Positions 17,123 through 25,784 of a DNA stretch of 64,000 bases are shown piece after piece (positions within the stretch are counted from its first letter, which is position 1; every line of letters starts with the position of its first letter). The DNA lies in contig NZ_FOIB01000002.1 of assembly GCF_900111765.1 (NCBI RefSeq), positions 310,001 through 374,000 on the forward strand, written 5' to 3'. Under the pieces are notes generated by a model. That model saw nothing but the letters and a program-made list of their open reading frames with translations. It did no database searches and was not told the DNA's origin. The position numbers and the translations under genes were made by a program. The stretch comes from Myxococcus fulvus (GTDB lineage Bacteria; Myxococcota; Myxococcia; Myxococcales; Myxococcaceae).

Positions 17123-18040
17123 CTACACGCCCCCTTCGCGAAGCAGGTCCAGGTACACCTCTTCCAGGGGCCGCTGCGCCGGCACCGCGCTGTGCACCCG
17201 CGCGCCCGCGCCGACGAGGCACGCCAGCACGTCCGGCGCATGCGCGTCATCCTCCAGCATGACGCGCAGCCGCATCCCTTCCGTCAGCACGTTGGGCGCG
17301 AAGGGCAGCGACGCGAGCACGTTGCGGTAGCGCTCCGCCTCGCCCTCCACCCGCACCTCCAGCGCCTGTCCCGCGCGCCGCAGCTCGCGCACCGGCCCCA
17401 TGAGGAGCAGCCGCCGCTTCACCACCGCGACGCGCTCGCACAGCCGCTCCACCTCCGCGAGGTTGTGCGAGCACAGGACAATCGTGCGTCCCTCGGCCGC
17501 CAGCTCCGCCACCGCGTCGCGCACCGTGCGCGCGGACTCGGGGTCCAGGCCGCTCGTCGGCTCGTCGAGGAAGATGACCTTCGGGTCGTGCACCAGCGTG
17601 CGGACGATGGCCAGCTTCTGGCGCATGCCCTTGGAGAAGCCGCCCACGGGCTCCAGCTCGCGGTCACCCAGGCCGAAGCGCGCCAGATAGTGCCGCGTGC
17701 GAGGCCACGCCTTCGCCTCGTCCAGCTCGTGCAGCTTCATGAAGAAGCGCAGGTTCTCCCGCGCGGTGAGCCTGTCATAGAGGCCGGGCTGCTCGGTGAG
17801 CAGTCCCACCACCTTGCGCAGCGCCTCGCCGTCCCGGTCCACCCGGTGGCCCCACACGGACACCTGACCCTCGCTGGGAGTCAGCAGGCCCGTGAGCATG
17901 CGCACCGTCGTCGTCTTCCCGGCGCCGTTGGGGCCGAGCAGGCCGAACACCTCGCCCGGCCGCACGTGGAAGGTGAGCCCTTCCACGGCGACGCGTTCGC
18001 CGAAGCGCTTGCCCAGCCCCTGGACGTCGATTCCGCTCAA
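17123..18040 (-). CDS. ABC transporter ATP-binding protein (NatA-like)
   Basis: The ATPase subunit of the exporter has 305 residues. Walker A is GPNGAGKTTT, the signature motif is FSKGMRQKL, Walker B is VIFLDEPTSGLDP and the H-loop is CSHNLAE. After the ATPase domain comes a C-terminal region of about 90 residues, common in drug and lipid exporter ATPases. The start is a TTG at 18040 that overlaps the stop of the upstream glycosyltransferase by 4 bp (TTGA), so translation is probably coupled. It pairs with the permease that follows 2 bp later. Confidence 0.9.
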   Translation of the reverse strand: MSGIDVQGLGKRFGERVAVEGLTFHVRPGEVFGLLGPNGAGKTTTVRMLTGLLTPSEGQVSVWGHRVDRDGEALRKVVGLLTEQPGLYDRLTARENLRFFMKLHELDEAKAWPRTRHYLARFGLGDRELEPVGGFSKGMRQKLAIVRTLVHDPKVIFLDEPTSGLDPESARTVRDAVAELAAEGRTIVLCSHNLAEVERLCERVAVVKRRLLLMGPVRELRRAGQALEVRVEGEAERYRNVLASLPFAPNVLTEGMRLRVMLEDDAHAPDVLACLVGAGARVHSAVPAQRPLEEVYLDLLREGGV

Positions 18041-20346
18041 TCGATGGTCACCAGCACGAACTTGTTGTTGATGTCCCGATCCACGGGCGTGACGACCTTG
18101 TCCGGGCCCACCGCGTTGCGCAGCGTGGCGAGCATCTTCTGCTCGGCGAGCACCCACTCGCGCCCGGGCCGGGCCACCAGCGAGCGCAGCTTCGCGTTGT
18201 AGTCACCGCTGCGGTACTGCTCCACGGTGTTGCTGGAGTAGAGCGTCTCGCCGCGCCAGTTCATCAGGTACGCGACGATGGGCTCACCCTCCTGCCGCTG
18301 CGCGTAGTAGCGCCAGAACAGGTCGCGCTGCGTCCAGTGGTGGGACAGGTCCACCCAGTGGTTCCAGTTGAACCAGAGCGCGAAGCCCGCGGCCAGCATC
18401 CAGAAGGTGCCGAACAGCATGGTCCGCGCGCGCATCAGCGTGGCCACCACCGCCATGGCGCCCGCCACCGCGAAGACGAAGCCCAGCGCGCCCTTGACGT
18501 TGACGGGCTCCGACAGCGAGCGCAGGAGCGAGTCCTCACCCGCCGGCGCCTTGAACCCGCGCACCGCCATCACCACGCCGACGACGGCCACCACGCCGGC
18601 CATCAACTGCAGCGACGAGCGGCCCTCCGGCTCCGACTTGAGCGACTGCCACCCGAGGAACGCGGCCGCCGCCGCCACCGCGACGCCAATGAGGCCCGTG
18701 GCGGACACCTTCGCGCCGGAGGCCACTGCGGTCAGCGTGGCCGCGCCCGCCAGGAGGAGCAGCAGCGCGACCGCGCGCGAGCCCGGCGTCACCTTCTCGC
18801 GCGTCTTGGGCGAGAAGGCCTCGAAGGAGAGGTAGACGCCGAAGGCGAGCAGCACCAGGGTGACGAGGTCGCCGGTCCACAGCGCGCGGGAGAAGAAGGC
18901 GATGGGCCGGGTGACGAGGTCCTGGGGATAGGGGCGCTCGTAGTTGTAGACGAACAGGTCCGTGAAGTTCTTCGGGTTCTCCGCCAGGTCCTTGCCCACG
19001 AGCACGAAGAGGACCAGGCCGAAGATGAGGCTCACCGCGTGCGTGGGGATGCCGTCCTCCCACAGCCGGTCGATGAACAGCGCGATGAGCACCGCGAGGC
19101 CCGGCAGCACCGGGAAGACATAGTGGTGGAACTTGGTGGCGCTGGAGGCCAGGAGCCAGAAGGCGAAGGCCACCCAGATGACGGTGATGAGCGCCAGGTG
19201 GTCCGACTTCTTCTCCGAGCGCAGCTTCAGCTTCGCCACGACGGAGAACGCGCCGGGCAAGAGCGCCACCCAGGGGAAGATGCCGAAGCCGCCCTGCTCG
19301 ATGAAGTAGATGAACGTGCCGCCCGGCGTCGTGGTGTGCACACCCGCGGTGAGGCGGTTCAGGTGGTCGTGCACGAAGAAGCGGTACCAGAAGAGCTTGC
19401 CCTCGTCGTCCACGCTCTTGAAGAGCGACATCACGACGTACCAGGGCGCGGCCACGGCGAAGAACACCAGGATGCCCGTGCCCAGCTTCATCTTGAACAT
19501 CTGGCCCCAGAGCACCGGCATCGGCTGGCGCCCCTCGCGCACGTCCTTGCGGAAGCCGCCGTCGGTCAGCCAGCGCAGGTGCGCGTCCAGGCTCGCCCCG
19601 TCCCACGGGATGACGGCCAGCGCCGCGTAGAGCACCAGGATGACGGCCGGCAGGCCCACGCCGAGCAGTCCCTTGGCCAGGGTGGACAGGCCCGCGAAGA
19701 AGTAGAAGCCGTACCACCACGCGGCGCGGTGCTTCGTCGTGTCATCGAGCTGGCCGATGAGCGCGCACGCCATGGCGCACACGAACGTGGTGACGAAGGG
19801 CGTGTCCGTCACCGTCTGGCGGGTGAGCAGGAAGTACAGCGGCATGGTGGCCAGCACGAAGCCGGTGGCCAGGCCCGCGCGGCGGCTCACCACGCGCGAC
19901 ACGGCGAGCGACAGCAGCGTCACCGCGGTGATGCTCAGGAGCACGAAGGGCACGCGCATGCCCCACTCGGTGTACAGGCCCAGCGCGCCACCCGACTGCA
20001 CGGTGCCCACCACCTGCATGCCCAACGCCTGCATCCACATGGTGAGCGGCGGCTTGGAGAAGAACCACGCGTTCTCCCAGAAGGGGAACACGTAGTCGCG
20101 GCGGACGATCATCATCCGCGCCACTTCGCCGTAGTGCGTCTCCCAGCAGTCCCACAGGCCCACCGCGCCCAGGTACGGCAGGAAGAGCAGGGCCGCGAAG
20201 AAGGCCGTGGACGTCACCACGCGCCAGGTGGTCGGCAGCGCCAGCCAACGCCGCATCCAGGGCGCCGAGAGAAGCTCCTTGCCGAGGATGGACTCGGCGA
20301 AGGTCTGCGCTTGCTGCTGTTCCTGCTGTTCGCCGTCGCTCGCCAC
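18037..20346 (-). CDS. Glycosyltransferase family 39 (ArnT-like) membrane protein
   Basis: The 769-residue polytopic inner-membrane protein has the GT39/ArnT features: an N-terminal loop GLWDCWETHYGEVARM carrying acidic residues, an FFSKPPLTMW segment, RQTVTDTPF, and about a dozen transmembrane segments. ArnT and related enzymes move a sugar from a polyprenyl-phosphate donor to lipid A or protein at the periplasmic face. The acceptor here is unknown. The GTG start at 20346 has AAGGAG 9 bp upstream. Being first in a coupled operon with an ABC exporter suggests envelope glycan or lipid modification. Confidence 0.82.
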   Translation of the reverse strand: MASDGEQQEQQQAQTFAESILGKELLSAPWMRRWLALPTTWRVVTSTAFFAALLFLPYLGAVGLWDCWETHYGEVARMMIVRRDYVFPFWENAWFFSKPPLTMWMQALGMQVVGTVQSGGALGLYTEWGMRVPFVLLSITAVTLLSLAVSRVVSRRAGLATGFVLATMPLYFLLTRQTVTDTPFVTTFVCAMACALIGQLDDTTKHRAAWWYGFYFFAGLSTLAKGLLGVGLPAVILVLYAALAVIPWDGASLDAHLRWLTDGGFRKDVREGRQPMPVLWGQMFKMKLGTGILVFFAVAAPWYVVMSLFKSVDDEGKLFWYRFFVHDHLNRLTAGVHTTTPGGTFIYFIEQGGFGIFPWVALLPGAFSVVAKLKLRSEKKSDHLALITVIWVAFAFWLLASSATKFHHYVFPVLPGLAVLIALFIDRLWEDGIPTHAVSLIFGLVLFVLVGKDLAENPKNFTDLFVYNYERPYPQDLVTRPIAFFSRALWTGDLVTLVLLAFGVYLSFEAFSPKTREKVTPGSRAVALLLLLAGAATLTAVASGAKVSATGLIGVAVAAAAAFLGWQSLKSEPEGRSSLQLMAGVVAVVGVVMAVRGFKAPAGEDSLLRSLSEPVNVKGALGFVFAVAGAMAVVATLMRARTMLFGTFWMLAAGFALWFNWNHWVDLSHHWTQRDLFWRYYAQRQEGEPIVAYLMNWRGETLYSSNTVEQYRSGDYNAKLRSLVARPGREWVLAEQKMLATLRNAVGPDKVVTPVDRDINNKFVLVTID

Positions 20347-20407
20347 GGGTGATGGGCTCCTTGAGTCGTTTCGGGCGGTTGCCTGCGCATCACGGGCAGG
20401 ACGCGGC

Positions 20408-20436
20408 CTTATAACCCCGCCACCCCCGCCGGTCGA
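20408..20436 (-). promoter_or_regulatory. Candidate sigma70 promoter of the glycosyltransferase-ABC operon
   Basis: On the minus strand, a -35 TCGACC (20436-20431) and a -10 TATAAG (20413-20408) are separated by 17 bp. This predicts a start about 55 nt upstream of the glycosyltransferase GTG. It is the only TATA-like sequence in this GC-rich gap. Confidence 0.5.
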
Positions 20437-20584
20437 CCTCCGCCGGAGGCACACCGTGAGGGAGCTTGCGCGCCATTGTGCAGGAGCCTGCACGGAAGAG
20501 GGAGGCCCACATGCCGCGAGCCCGGGGAGCGGCCAGGGGCACGGGCCTTGTAACGGCCGCCTCCGTCCGGTTCGCGGAGGCTCC

Positions 20585-22075
20585 ATGCTCGTGTCAGCGG
20601 TGACGTTGGGTTGTGCCTTGTTGCTCGCTCAGTGGGAGGGAGCGCCCCCCGCCGGGCCCCCCGCCGTTCAGGACAGGGATGCCCCCGTGCGGCCCACGCC
20701 TCCCCTCCTCACGCCGCCCCCCTTCGAGCCTCGGCCCGCGGATGGGCAGCCGACCCACCGCGATGAAGGCGCCCCTCCGGTGACTCCGGTATCCGAGGGG
20801 ACGCCCCCTCTCGAGGGCGAGCCCGAGCCCACGCGCCCACCCGCCGAGGAACCGCACCGCTCGCTCGAAGAAGCGACGGGGCCATTGTTCGAACGGACTC
20901 CGGACGAAGGTGCGCCCCTCATCGCGTCCTCCATCCAGCCTCCGGCCGACCCGCTGCCCATGCAGGACCCGGAGCGGCCCGTGGTGTGCCTCACGTTGCC
21001 GCCCACGCCCGCGGTCCCCTCGGGGTACTGGAGGGCCCAGTGCGATACCCGCGCGCGACGCTGCCTCATCGCCCCGCAGCACGAGCTGGACCTGGACGGG
21101 CGGGAGACGGACCGGATGCTGGAGCGCGCTCGCGGTTGCATCCTCGAGCGTGACACGTCCATCCCCGCGGAAGTGCTGCGCCAGTACCGGCTGGAGCCCT
21201 CCATCGCGGACGCGCCGCCCGGCTGGTATCGCGATGAGCGCGGCCGGGTGATGCAGTTCAACTTCGACCTGCACCGACGCATCTGGCTGGGAGGTGCGTG
21301 GAGCCCGCTGTGGCGTGAAGGCGTCCCGCGCGAGGACCGCGTGCGGCTGGACTTCGGCATCGCGTTGGAGATTGCCGATGAGCGGCATCTGCACCGGCTG
21401 CGCGTGCTGGAGACGGAGGTGATGTTGGGTCAGCGGACGCTCGACTCGACGCTCTTGCGCTACGACTTCAGCGTCGAGCGGAATGACCCGCTGTTCCGCA
21501 TCACCACGTTCTTCGGCGAGCCGCGCCGGTATGACATCAGCCTCGACATGGGCCTGTGGTTGGAGGCGCTGCGCGTGGAGGAGGTGGAGCGCGGCGAGCT
21601 GCGGGGCGGCTTCCTCACCTGGGGCAGCGTGCACGCCACCCTGGACTTGTGGCACTCGCGCGACATGGTGTCGTACGTGCGCGTACGCGCGGGCCCGTCC
21701 GCCGAGCGCGACTACGAGAACGACGTCAACTCGCTCGTCCCCGGCGCCGTGCTGGAGGCCGACCTCACGCTGGACCGGGATGGCTTCCATCACCTGCGCC
21801 TCGGTGTGGAAGCAGAGAAGGTGCTCCTGTCGCGCGCCATCCTCGGGCGCCCGCTGAGGCCGGAGCGACTCAAGGTCTCCGCCGGCTACGAGCTCATCCT
21901 CATCGCCATCAACGACCAGCCGCTGTCGCTGGTGGTGGATGCGCGCGGGATGTGGCGCAACGACATCCCCTACCTGCCCCAGCGTTGGGAGTGGTCCGCC
22001 TCCGCGGGCCTCCGCTTCTCGCTGTGGGCTCCCGCGCGCCGCTCCGCGCCCACGGCCCGGCAGGCTCGGGACTGA
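20585..22075 (+). CDS. Exported envelope protein of unknown function
   Basis: The 496-residue protein starts at an ATG with CGGAGG directly upstream and has an N-terminal hydrophobic segment (LVSAVTLGCALLLA). A Pro-rich linker of about 110 residues follows. The C-terminal 300 residues alternate hydrophobic and polar residues in strand-like stretches (VRLDFGIALEIADE, YDISLDMGLWLEAL, SAGYELILIAI, WEWSASAGLRFSLW). This pattern and the final aromatic residue fit an outer-membrane beta-barrel or associated protein, but I do not recognise a family. The next gene begins 6 bp later and is also exported, so they are probably a functional pair. Confidence 0.65.
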   Translation: MLVSAVTLGCALLLAQWEGAPPAGPPAVQDRDAPVRPTPPLLTPPPFEPRPADGQPTHRDEGAPPVTPVSEGTPPLEGEPEPTRPPAEEPHRSLEEATGPLFERTPDEGAPLIASSIQPPADPLPMQDPERPVVCLTLPPTPAVPSGYWRAQCDTRARRCLIAPQHELDLDGRETDRMLERARGCILERDTSIPAEVLRQYRLEPSIADAPPGWYRDERGRVMQFNFDLHRRIWLGGAWSPLWREGVPREDRVRLDFGIALEIADERHLHRLRVLETEVMLGQRTLDSTLLRYDFSVERNDPLFRITTFFGEPRRYDISLDMGLWLEALRVEEVERGELRGGFLTWGSVHATLDLWHSRDMVSYVRVRAGPSAERDYENDVNSLVPGAVLEADLTLDRDGFHHLRLGVEAEKVLLSRAILGRPLRPERLKVSAGYELILIAINDQPLSLVVDARGMWRNDIPYLPQRWEWSASAGLRFSLWAPARRSAPTARQARD

Positions 22076-22081
22076 AAGCCC

Positions 22082-22960
22082 GTGCTCGCGCTCGGCCTCA
22101 CACTGCTGTTGACCATGGCCTCCACCCCAGGCGTGGACGCGCCCCACGTCGACCCGTGTGCTCCACACGACGCGCTGGGTGACCCGTTCCCCGTCTGCTT
22201 CGACCCGGGCGAAGGGCTGGTGGTGGGCTCGGGCGTCGTGATGAACGACGGCGTCCAGGCCCTGTCCCTGCGCGCGAGCGTGCGTCTGCGCAGCGGCCGC
22301 ACCAGCCGGAGCAAGGGCACCCCGTGGTTCAACAACCATCGACTGGTCGACGTGGAGCTATGGGACGGCGCGCGTCGGGGCCTGTCCTTCACCGCCTATG
22401 ACGGGCTGCTGCGTCGCCACCTGGAGGAAGGCTTCATCCTGATTCCCACCGCCCGCCCGCTGCGCATCCCCTTCCCATTCGACGTGACGGTGGCGCTGCG
22501 CGCGGCCCACCTGGAGCGACGCGTCTGGGAGGGCCCCGGGTGGACGTTGGAGACCGGACGCGTGGGGCTCCTGGTGGACCCGATTCGCTCGGAGACCGAG
22601 CGCGTCTGGTTCGGCGTGGGCCCCGCCGCGACCCACACGCTGCGCCACTCGCGGGACGGCACCTCCCAGGAGCTGTCCCCCTTCACCTCGTTGATGTTCG
22701 ACGGAGGGCTGGAGAGCGAGGACGGGCTGTGGGCCTTCCGCGCCTCGGGACTCGCGGGGTGGACCCATGGCGTGGACGGAGGCACCTCCTTCCGCATGCG
22801 CGCGGACGCGTCACTGGAGCGGGTGTTCCTCGCCGTGGCGGACCAGCCCGTGGCGCTGCGGCTGTCCGGCGGCGCCGTCCGGGGCGATGCGGGCCTCTTC
22901 AGACGGGATGCGTGGACGGTGGGCGCGAGCCTGGTGGTGCGGGCCTTCAGCGCGAGGTAA
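22082..22960 (+). CDS. Exported protein of unknown function, partner of the preceding gene
   Basis: The 292-residue protein begins with a GTG 6 bp after the preceding stop and has a signal peptide (LALGLTLLLTMAS). The mature part has repeated strand-like segments (DVELWDGARRGLSFTAYDG, FDVTVALRAAHLERRVWEG, RLSGGAVRGDAGLF, VGASLVVRAFSAR) and ends in an amphipathic strand, as outer-membrane or periplasmic beta proteins often do. Two cysteines lie near the N-terminus of the mature form (DPCAPHD, PVCFD). No family is recognised. Confidence 0.65.
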   Translation: MLALGLTLLLTMASTPGVDAPHVDPCAPHDALGDPFPVCFDPGEGLVVGSGVVMNDGVQALSLRASVRLRSGRTSRSKGTPWFNNHRLVDVELWDGARRGLSFTAYDGLLRRHLEEGFILIPTARPLRIPFPFDVTVALRAAHLERRVWEGPGWTLETGRVGLLVDPIRSETERVWFGVGPAATHTLRHSRDGTSQELSPFTSLMFDGGLESEDGLWAFRASGLAGWTHGVDGGTSFRMRADASLERVFLAVADQPVALRLSGGAVRGDAGLFRRDAWTVGASLVVRAFSAR

Positions 22961-23056
22961 CAAGGCTCGCGGTGTCCCGGCGGTGCTGTCAGCCGGCGAG
23001 GCACGTGGCGTCACCAGAGGGCCCGCCCCTCGTGGCGGCGCGATGGGAGGTCCGTC

Positions 23057-24058
23057 ATGGAGAGAAAGCTCGTCTCGATTCAGCGCATCGACCACCTGGA
23101 GGACATCCCCGGAGCCGACAACATCCTGAAGGCGCGGGTGATGGGCTGGGACGTGGTGGTGAGGAGGGGCGAGTTCGCTCCCGGGGATGCGTGCGTCTTC
23201 TTCGAAATCGACAGCCAGCTTCCGGAGGGCAAGGCCTGGGCGGAGTTCCTCCGGGCCCGGAGCTTCCGAGTGAAGACGGCGAGACTGCGGGGCGTGTTGT
23301 CCCAGGGGCTCGCGCTGCCGACCTCCATCCTGGGTGGCGCGGTGCCGCCCCTCGGCACGGACGTCAAGGACGCGCTGGGCGTCGTGAAGTTCGAGCCCAC
23401 TCCCTCCGAGGGGAACGACGTGGCCGGTCCCTTCCCGGGCCAGGTGCCGAAGACGGATGAGATCCGGCTGCAGTCGGCGCTGGGCGTGCTCGACGAGCTT
23501 CGGGGCCTCGACTTCTACGTGACGACGAAGCTGGACGGCACCTCGTCCACGTTCTTGCGGACGATGGAGGGCGAGCTGGTGGCGTGCTCGCGCAACTGGG
23601 CGTTGAAGCCCGGCAAGCACCCGGCGTGGCGCGTGGCGGAGAAGTACGCGCTGGCCACCGTCCTGCCACCGGGCTTCGCCATCCAGGGAGAGCTGTGCGG
23701 ACCGGGCATCCAGAAGAACCGCCTGGGGCTCGGCGCGGTGGACCTGTTCGTCTTCAGCGTCCACGACACGCGCACGGGCCACTTCCTGGGCCACGCGGAG
23801 CACATCGCCTTCTGCGAGCGGCACGGGCTGCGCTCGGTGCCGGTGGAGCACGTCGTCACGGGTGAGGCGGCGCGCACGTTCGAGCACGGCCTGGAGCACT
23901 ACCTGCGACTGGCCCAGGGCCTCTACCCCGGGACGAAGAACCGCAAGGAAGGCATCGTCGTCCGACCGCTCGTCGAGCGGCAGTCGCCCACGCTGGGCGG
24001 CGGCAGGCTGTCGTTCAAGGTCATCAACAACGACTTCCTGCTCAAGGACGAGGAGTGA
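23057..24058 (+). CDS. RNA ligase of the Deinococcus (DraRnl, Rnl5) family
   Basis: The 333-residue protein has the expected two-part layout: an N-terminal OB-like domain (residues about 1-110) and a nucleotidyltransferase domain. Motif I is TTKLDGTS with the AMP-accepting Lys158. Other landmarks are the IQGELCGPG segment (Glu212), motif IV KEGIVVRP (297-304) and motif V SFKVIN (Lys321). The Deinococcus enzyme seals nicks whose 3'-OH end is RNA, and the same chemistry is expected here. The ATG has GGAGG about 9 bp upstream. The gene stands alone: no kinase, phosphatase or RtcB partner is adjacent, and its 3' end overlaps the convergent rhomboid gene by 17 bp. Confidence 0.85.
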   Translation: MERKLVSIQRIDHLEDIPGADNILKARVMGWDVVVRRGEFAPGDACVFFEIDSQLPEGKAWAEFLRARSFRVKTARLRGVLSQGLALPTSILGGAVPPLGTDVKDALGVVKFEPTPSEGNDVAGPFPGQVPKTDEIRLQSALGVLDELRGLDFYVTTKLDGTSSTFLRTMEGELVACSRNWALKPGKHPAWRVAEKYALATVLPPGFAIQGELCGPGIQKNRLGLGAVDLFVFSVHDTRTGHFLGHAEHIAFCERHGLRSVPVEHVVTGEAARTFEHGLEHYLRLAQGLYPGTKNRKEGIVVRPLVERQSPTLGGGRLSFKVINNDFLLKDEE

Positions 24059-25718
24059 GCCGGCTCCCCCCTTCCAGGATGCCGCCCGGACGGGGCGACT
24101 CCTGGGAGGGATGAGGCGCGGAGGTCTCCAGCACCGCGCGCAACGCGGCCTCGGCGGCTCGCAGGCGCGCATCCTGCGGGTCCACGCGCCGCGCCCGCTC
24201 CAGTCGCTCCAGCGCTCGGGGGAGCGCGCCTCGCGACAGCTCGCAGCGCACGCCCGCCTCGAGCGCGCCCGTGTCCGAAGGTCCGTAGACCTCCGCCTCA
24301 TCGGCCGCGTGACAGCCCTCGTCCACGCGCCCGGCATCGAGCAGCGCCCGCGCCAGCTCCACCCTCGCGCCCACGTGTGAGGGCGACAGGCGCACCGCCT
24401 CCGTGAGCGGGACGATGGCCTGCCTCGACGCGCCCAGCCGACGCAGCACCGCGCCCAGCTCCCGCTGCGGCCCCGCCGCGCCCGGAGACAGCAGTGCCCT
24501 GCCCCGCGCCTCGCGCAGCACCGAGGGCTCATCGAAGCGCAGCTCCGCCACCATCCGGTTCACGATGTCCTGGTACGCGGGCCACTGCGCGGGCCAGATG
24601 AAGACCAGCCGGTAGACCCACTCGCCGCGCGGCACGAAGAAGGCGATGAGCCGCTTTCCTCCCGCCGGCCCGTCCAGCTCCGCGCGGAGCCGCAGCGCGA
24701 GCCTGCCGCCGACCTGCGTGCTCTGCGGCCCCAGCACCGACAGCGTCCGTCCCTCGGGGCCGGGCACGCCGAGCGGCAGCGTCTCCTCCTGGAAGTGCCG
24801 CGCCTGCGCGAGTCCGTCGCCGGGCTCACCCGCCTCGATGGCCTCCGCGGAGAACGTGGCGCGCCCCAGTCCCGGCAGCCCGTTGGAGAACGTGCGCCGC
24901 CCCTGCCCGTCCACCTCGCCACTCCACCCTTGGGGCATCACCACCGCGACGCCGAAGCCGTCATCCCGCTCCACCCGCCAGCCCGAGCGCTCCGCCACCA
25001 CCGCCGTCGACACCACGACGGCCACCAGGACGCCCACCACCGGCCGCGCCACTCCCGGCCGCGCCATGCCCTCCAGCTCGCGCGGCTCCAGGAACGCTCC
25101 GGCGAGCAGCCCCGTCACCAGCCCACCCAGGTGCCCGGCGTTGTCCACGCCCACGGATGTCCAGCCCATCCAGAGAAACACGAGCACCGTGGGAATCGCG
25201 CTCTCCCCGGAGAGCCAACGCACGCGGAAGGCGGCGTGTGATCGGTGACGGCGCCCGAGCACGAGCAGCGCGCCCATGCATCCGTAGACGAGTCCCGACG
25301 CGCCCACGCTCACCGCGCCAGACCAGGCAAGCGAGCTCGCCATGGTGGTGAGCCCCGCGGCGACGAGCAGCGCGACATAGTCGCGACGTCGGCAGACCTT
25401 CTCCAGCGCCACGCCCGCGGCCACCAGCACGACGACGTTGAGCGCCAGGTGCAGCGCGTCCCGGTGCAGCAGGTTGGCCGTCGCGAGGCGCCACACCTGC
25501 CCCGCCTCCAGGACGAGCGGCCCCGCCTTGGCGCCCCAGCGCACCAGCGCGTCCACGTCGACGGGGCCCCGCATAACCAGGGCGCCATGGACCCCCAGCA
25601 GGACCCCCGCCAGGGTCAGCGTGACCCAGGGAAACGACCGAGCGCCCCCCTGCCCGGCCGCTTGACCGATGGACAACAGGCCCGGCTGCCCCACCTGCTG
25701 GGGAGAAAGTCCTGTCAT
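24042..25718 (-). CDS. Rhomboid intramembrane serine protease with long C-terminal TPR-like region
   Basis: Residues about 30-220 form a rhomboid core: the HLALN segment (His90), the catalytic GASG motif (Ser141), and the catalytic histidine in NAGHLGG (His196). Another hydrophobic segment follows at about 228-245. The remaining 310 residues are soluble: a beta-rich domain (about 250-400) and then helical TPR-like repeats (about 405-545). A rhomboid fused to such a large soluble part is not the minimal family form and may recruit substrates. The start is either ATG 25718 or ATG 25733; neither has a clear ribosome site. It is divergent from the FHA gene. Confidence 0.82.
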   Translation of the reverse strand: MTGLSPQQVGQPGLLSIGQAAGQGGARSFPWVTLTLAGVLLGVHGALVMRGPVDVDALVRWGAKAGPLVLEAGQVWRLATANLLHRDALHLALNVVVLVAAGVALEKVCRRRDYVALLVAAGLTTMASSLAWSGAVSVGASGLVYGCMGALLVLGRRHRSHAAFRVRWLSGESAIPTVLVFLWMGWTSVGVDNAGHLGGLVTGLLAGAFLEPRELEGMARPGVARPVVGVLVAVVVSTAVVAERSGWRVERDDGFGVAVVMPQGWSGEVDGQGRRTFSNGLPGLGRATFSAEAIEAGEPGDGLAQARHFQEETLPLGVPGPEGRTLSVLGPQSTQVGGRLALRLRAELDGPAGGKRLIAFFVPRGEWVYRLVFIWPAQWPAYQDIVNRMVAELRFDEPSVLREARGRALLSPGAAGPQRELGAVLRRLGASRQAIVPLTEAVRLSPSHVGARVELARALLDAGRVDEGCHAADEAEVYGPSDTGALEAGVRCELSRGALPRALERLERARRVDPQDARLRAAEAALRAVLETSAPHPSQESPRPGGILEGGSRLTPRP

Positions 25719-25736
25719 TTGAGGGGGATGCATGAC

Positions 25737-25766
25737 TTGTGGTTTGAAAGGGCGTTCTGCTATGAC
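25737..25766 (+). promoter_or_regulatory. Candidate promoter of the FHA gene
   Basis: TTGTGG (25737-25742) and TATGAC (25761-25766) are separated by 18 bp, predicting a start about 12 nt before the GTG at 25785. The region also contains the divergent rhomboid start, so the two genes may share control. Confidence 0.45.
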
Positions 25767-25784
25767 TGTACGCGGATCGGACCC

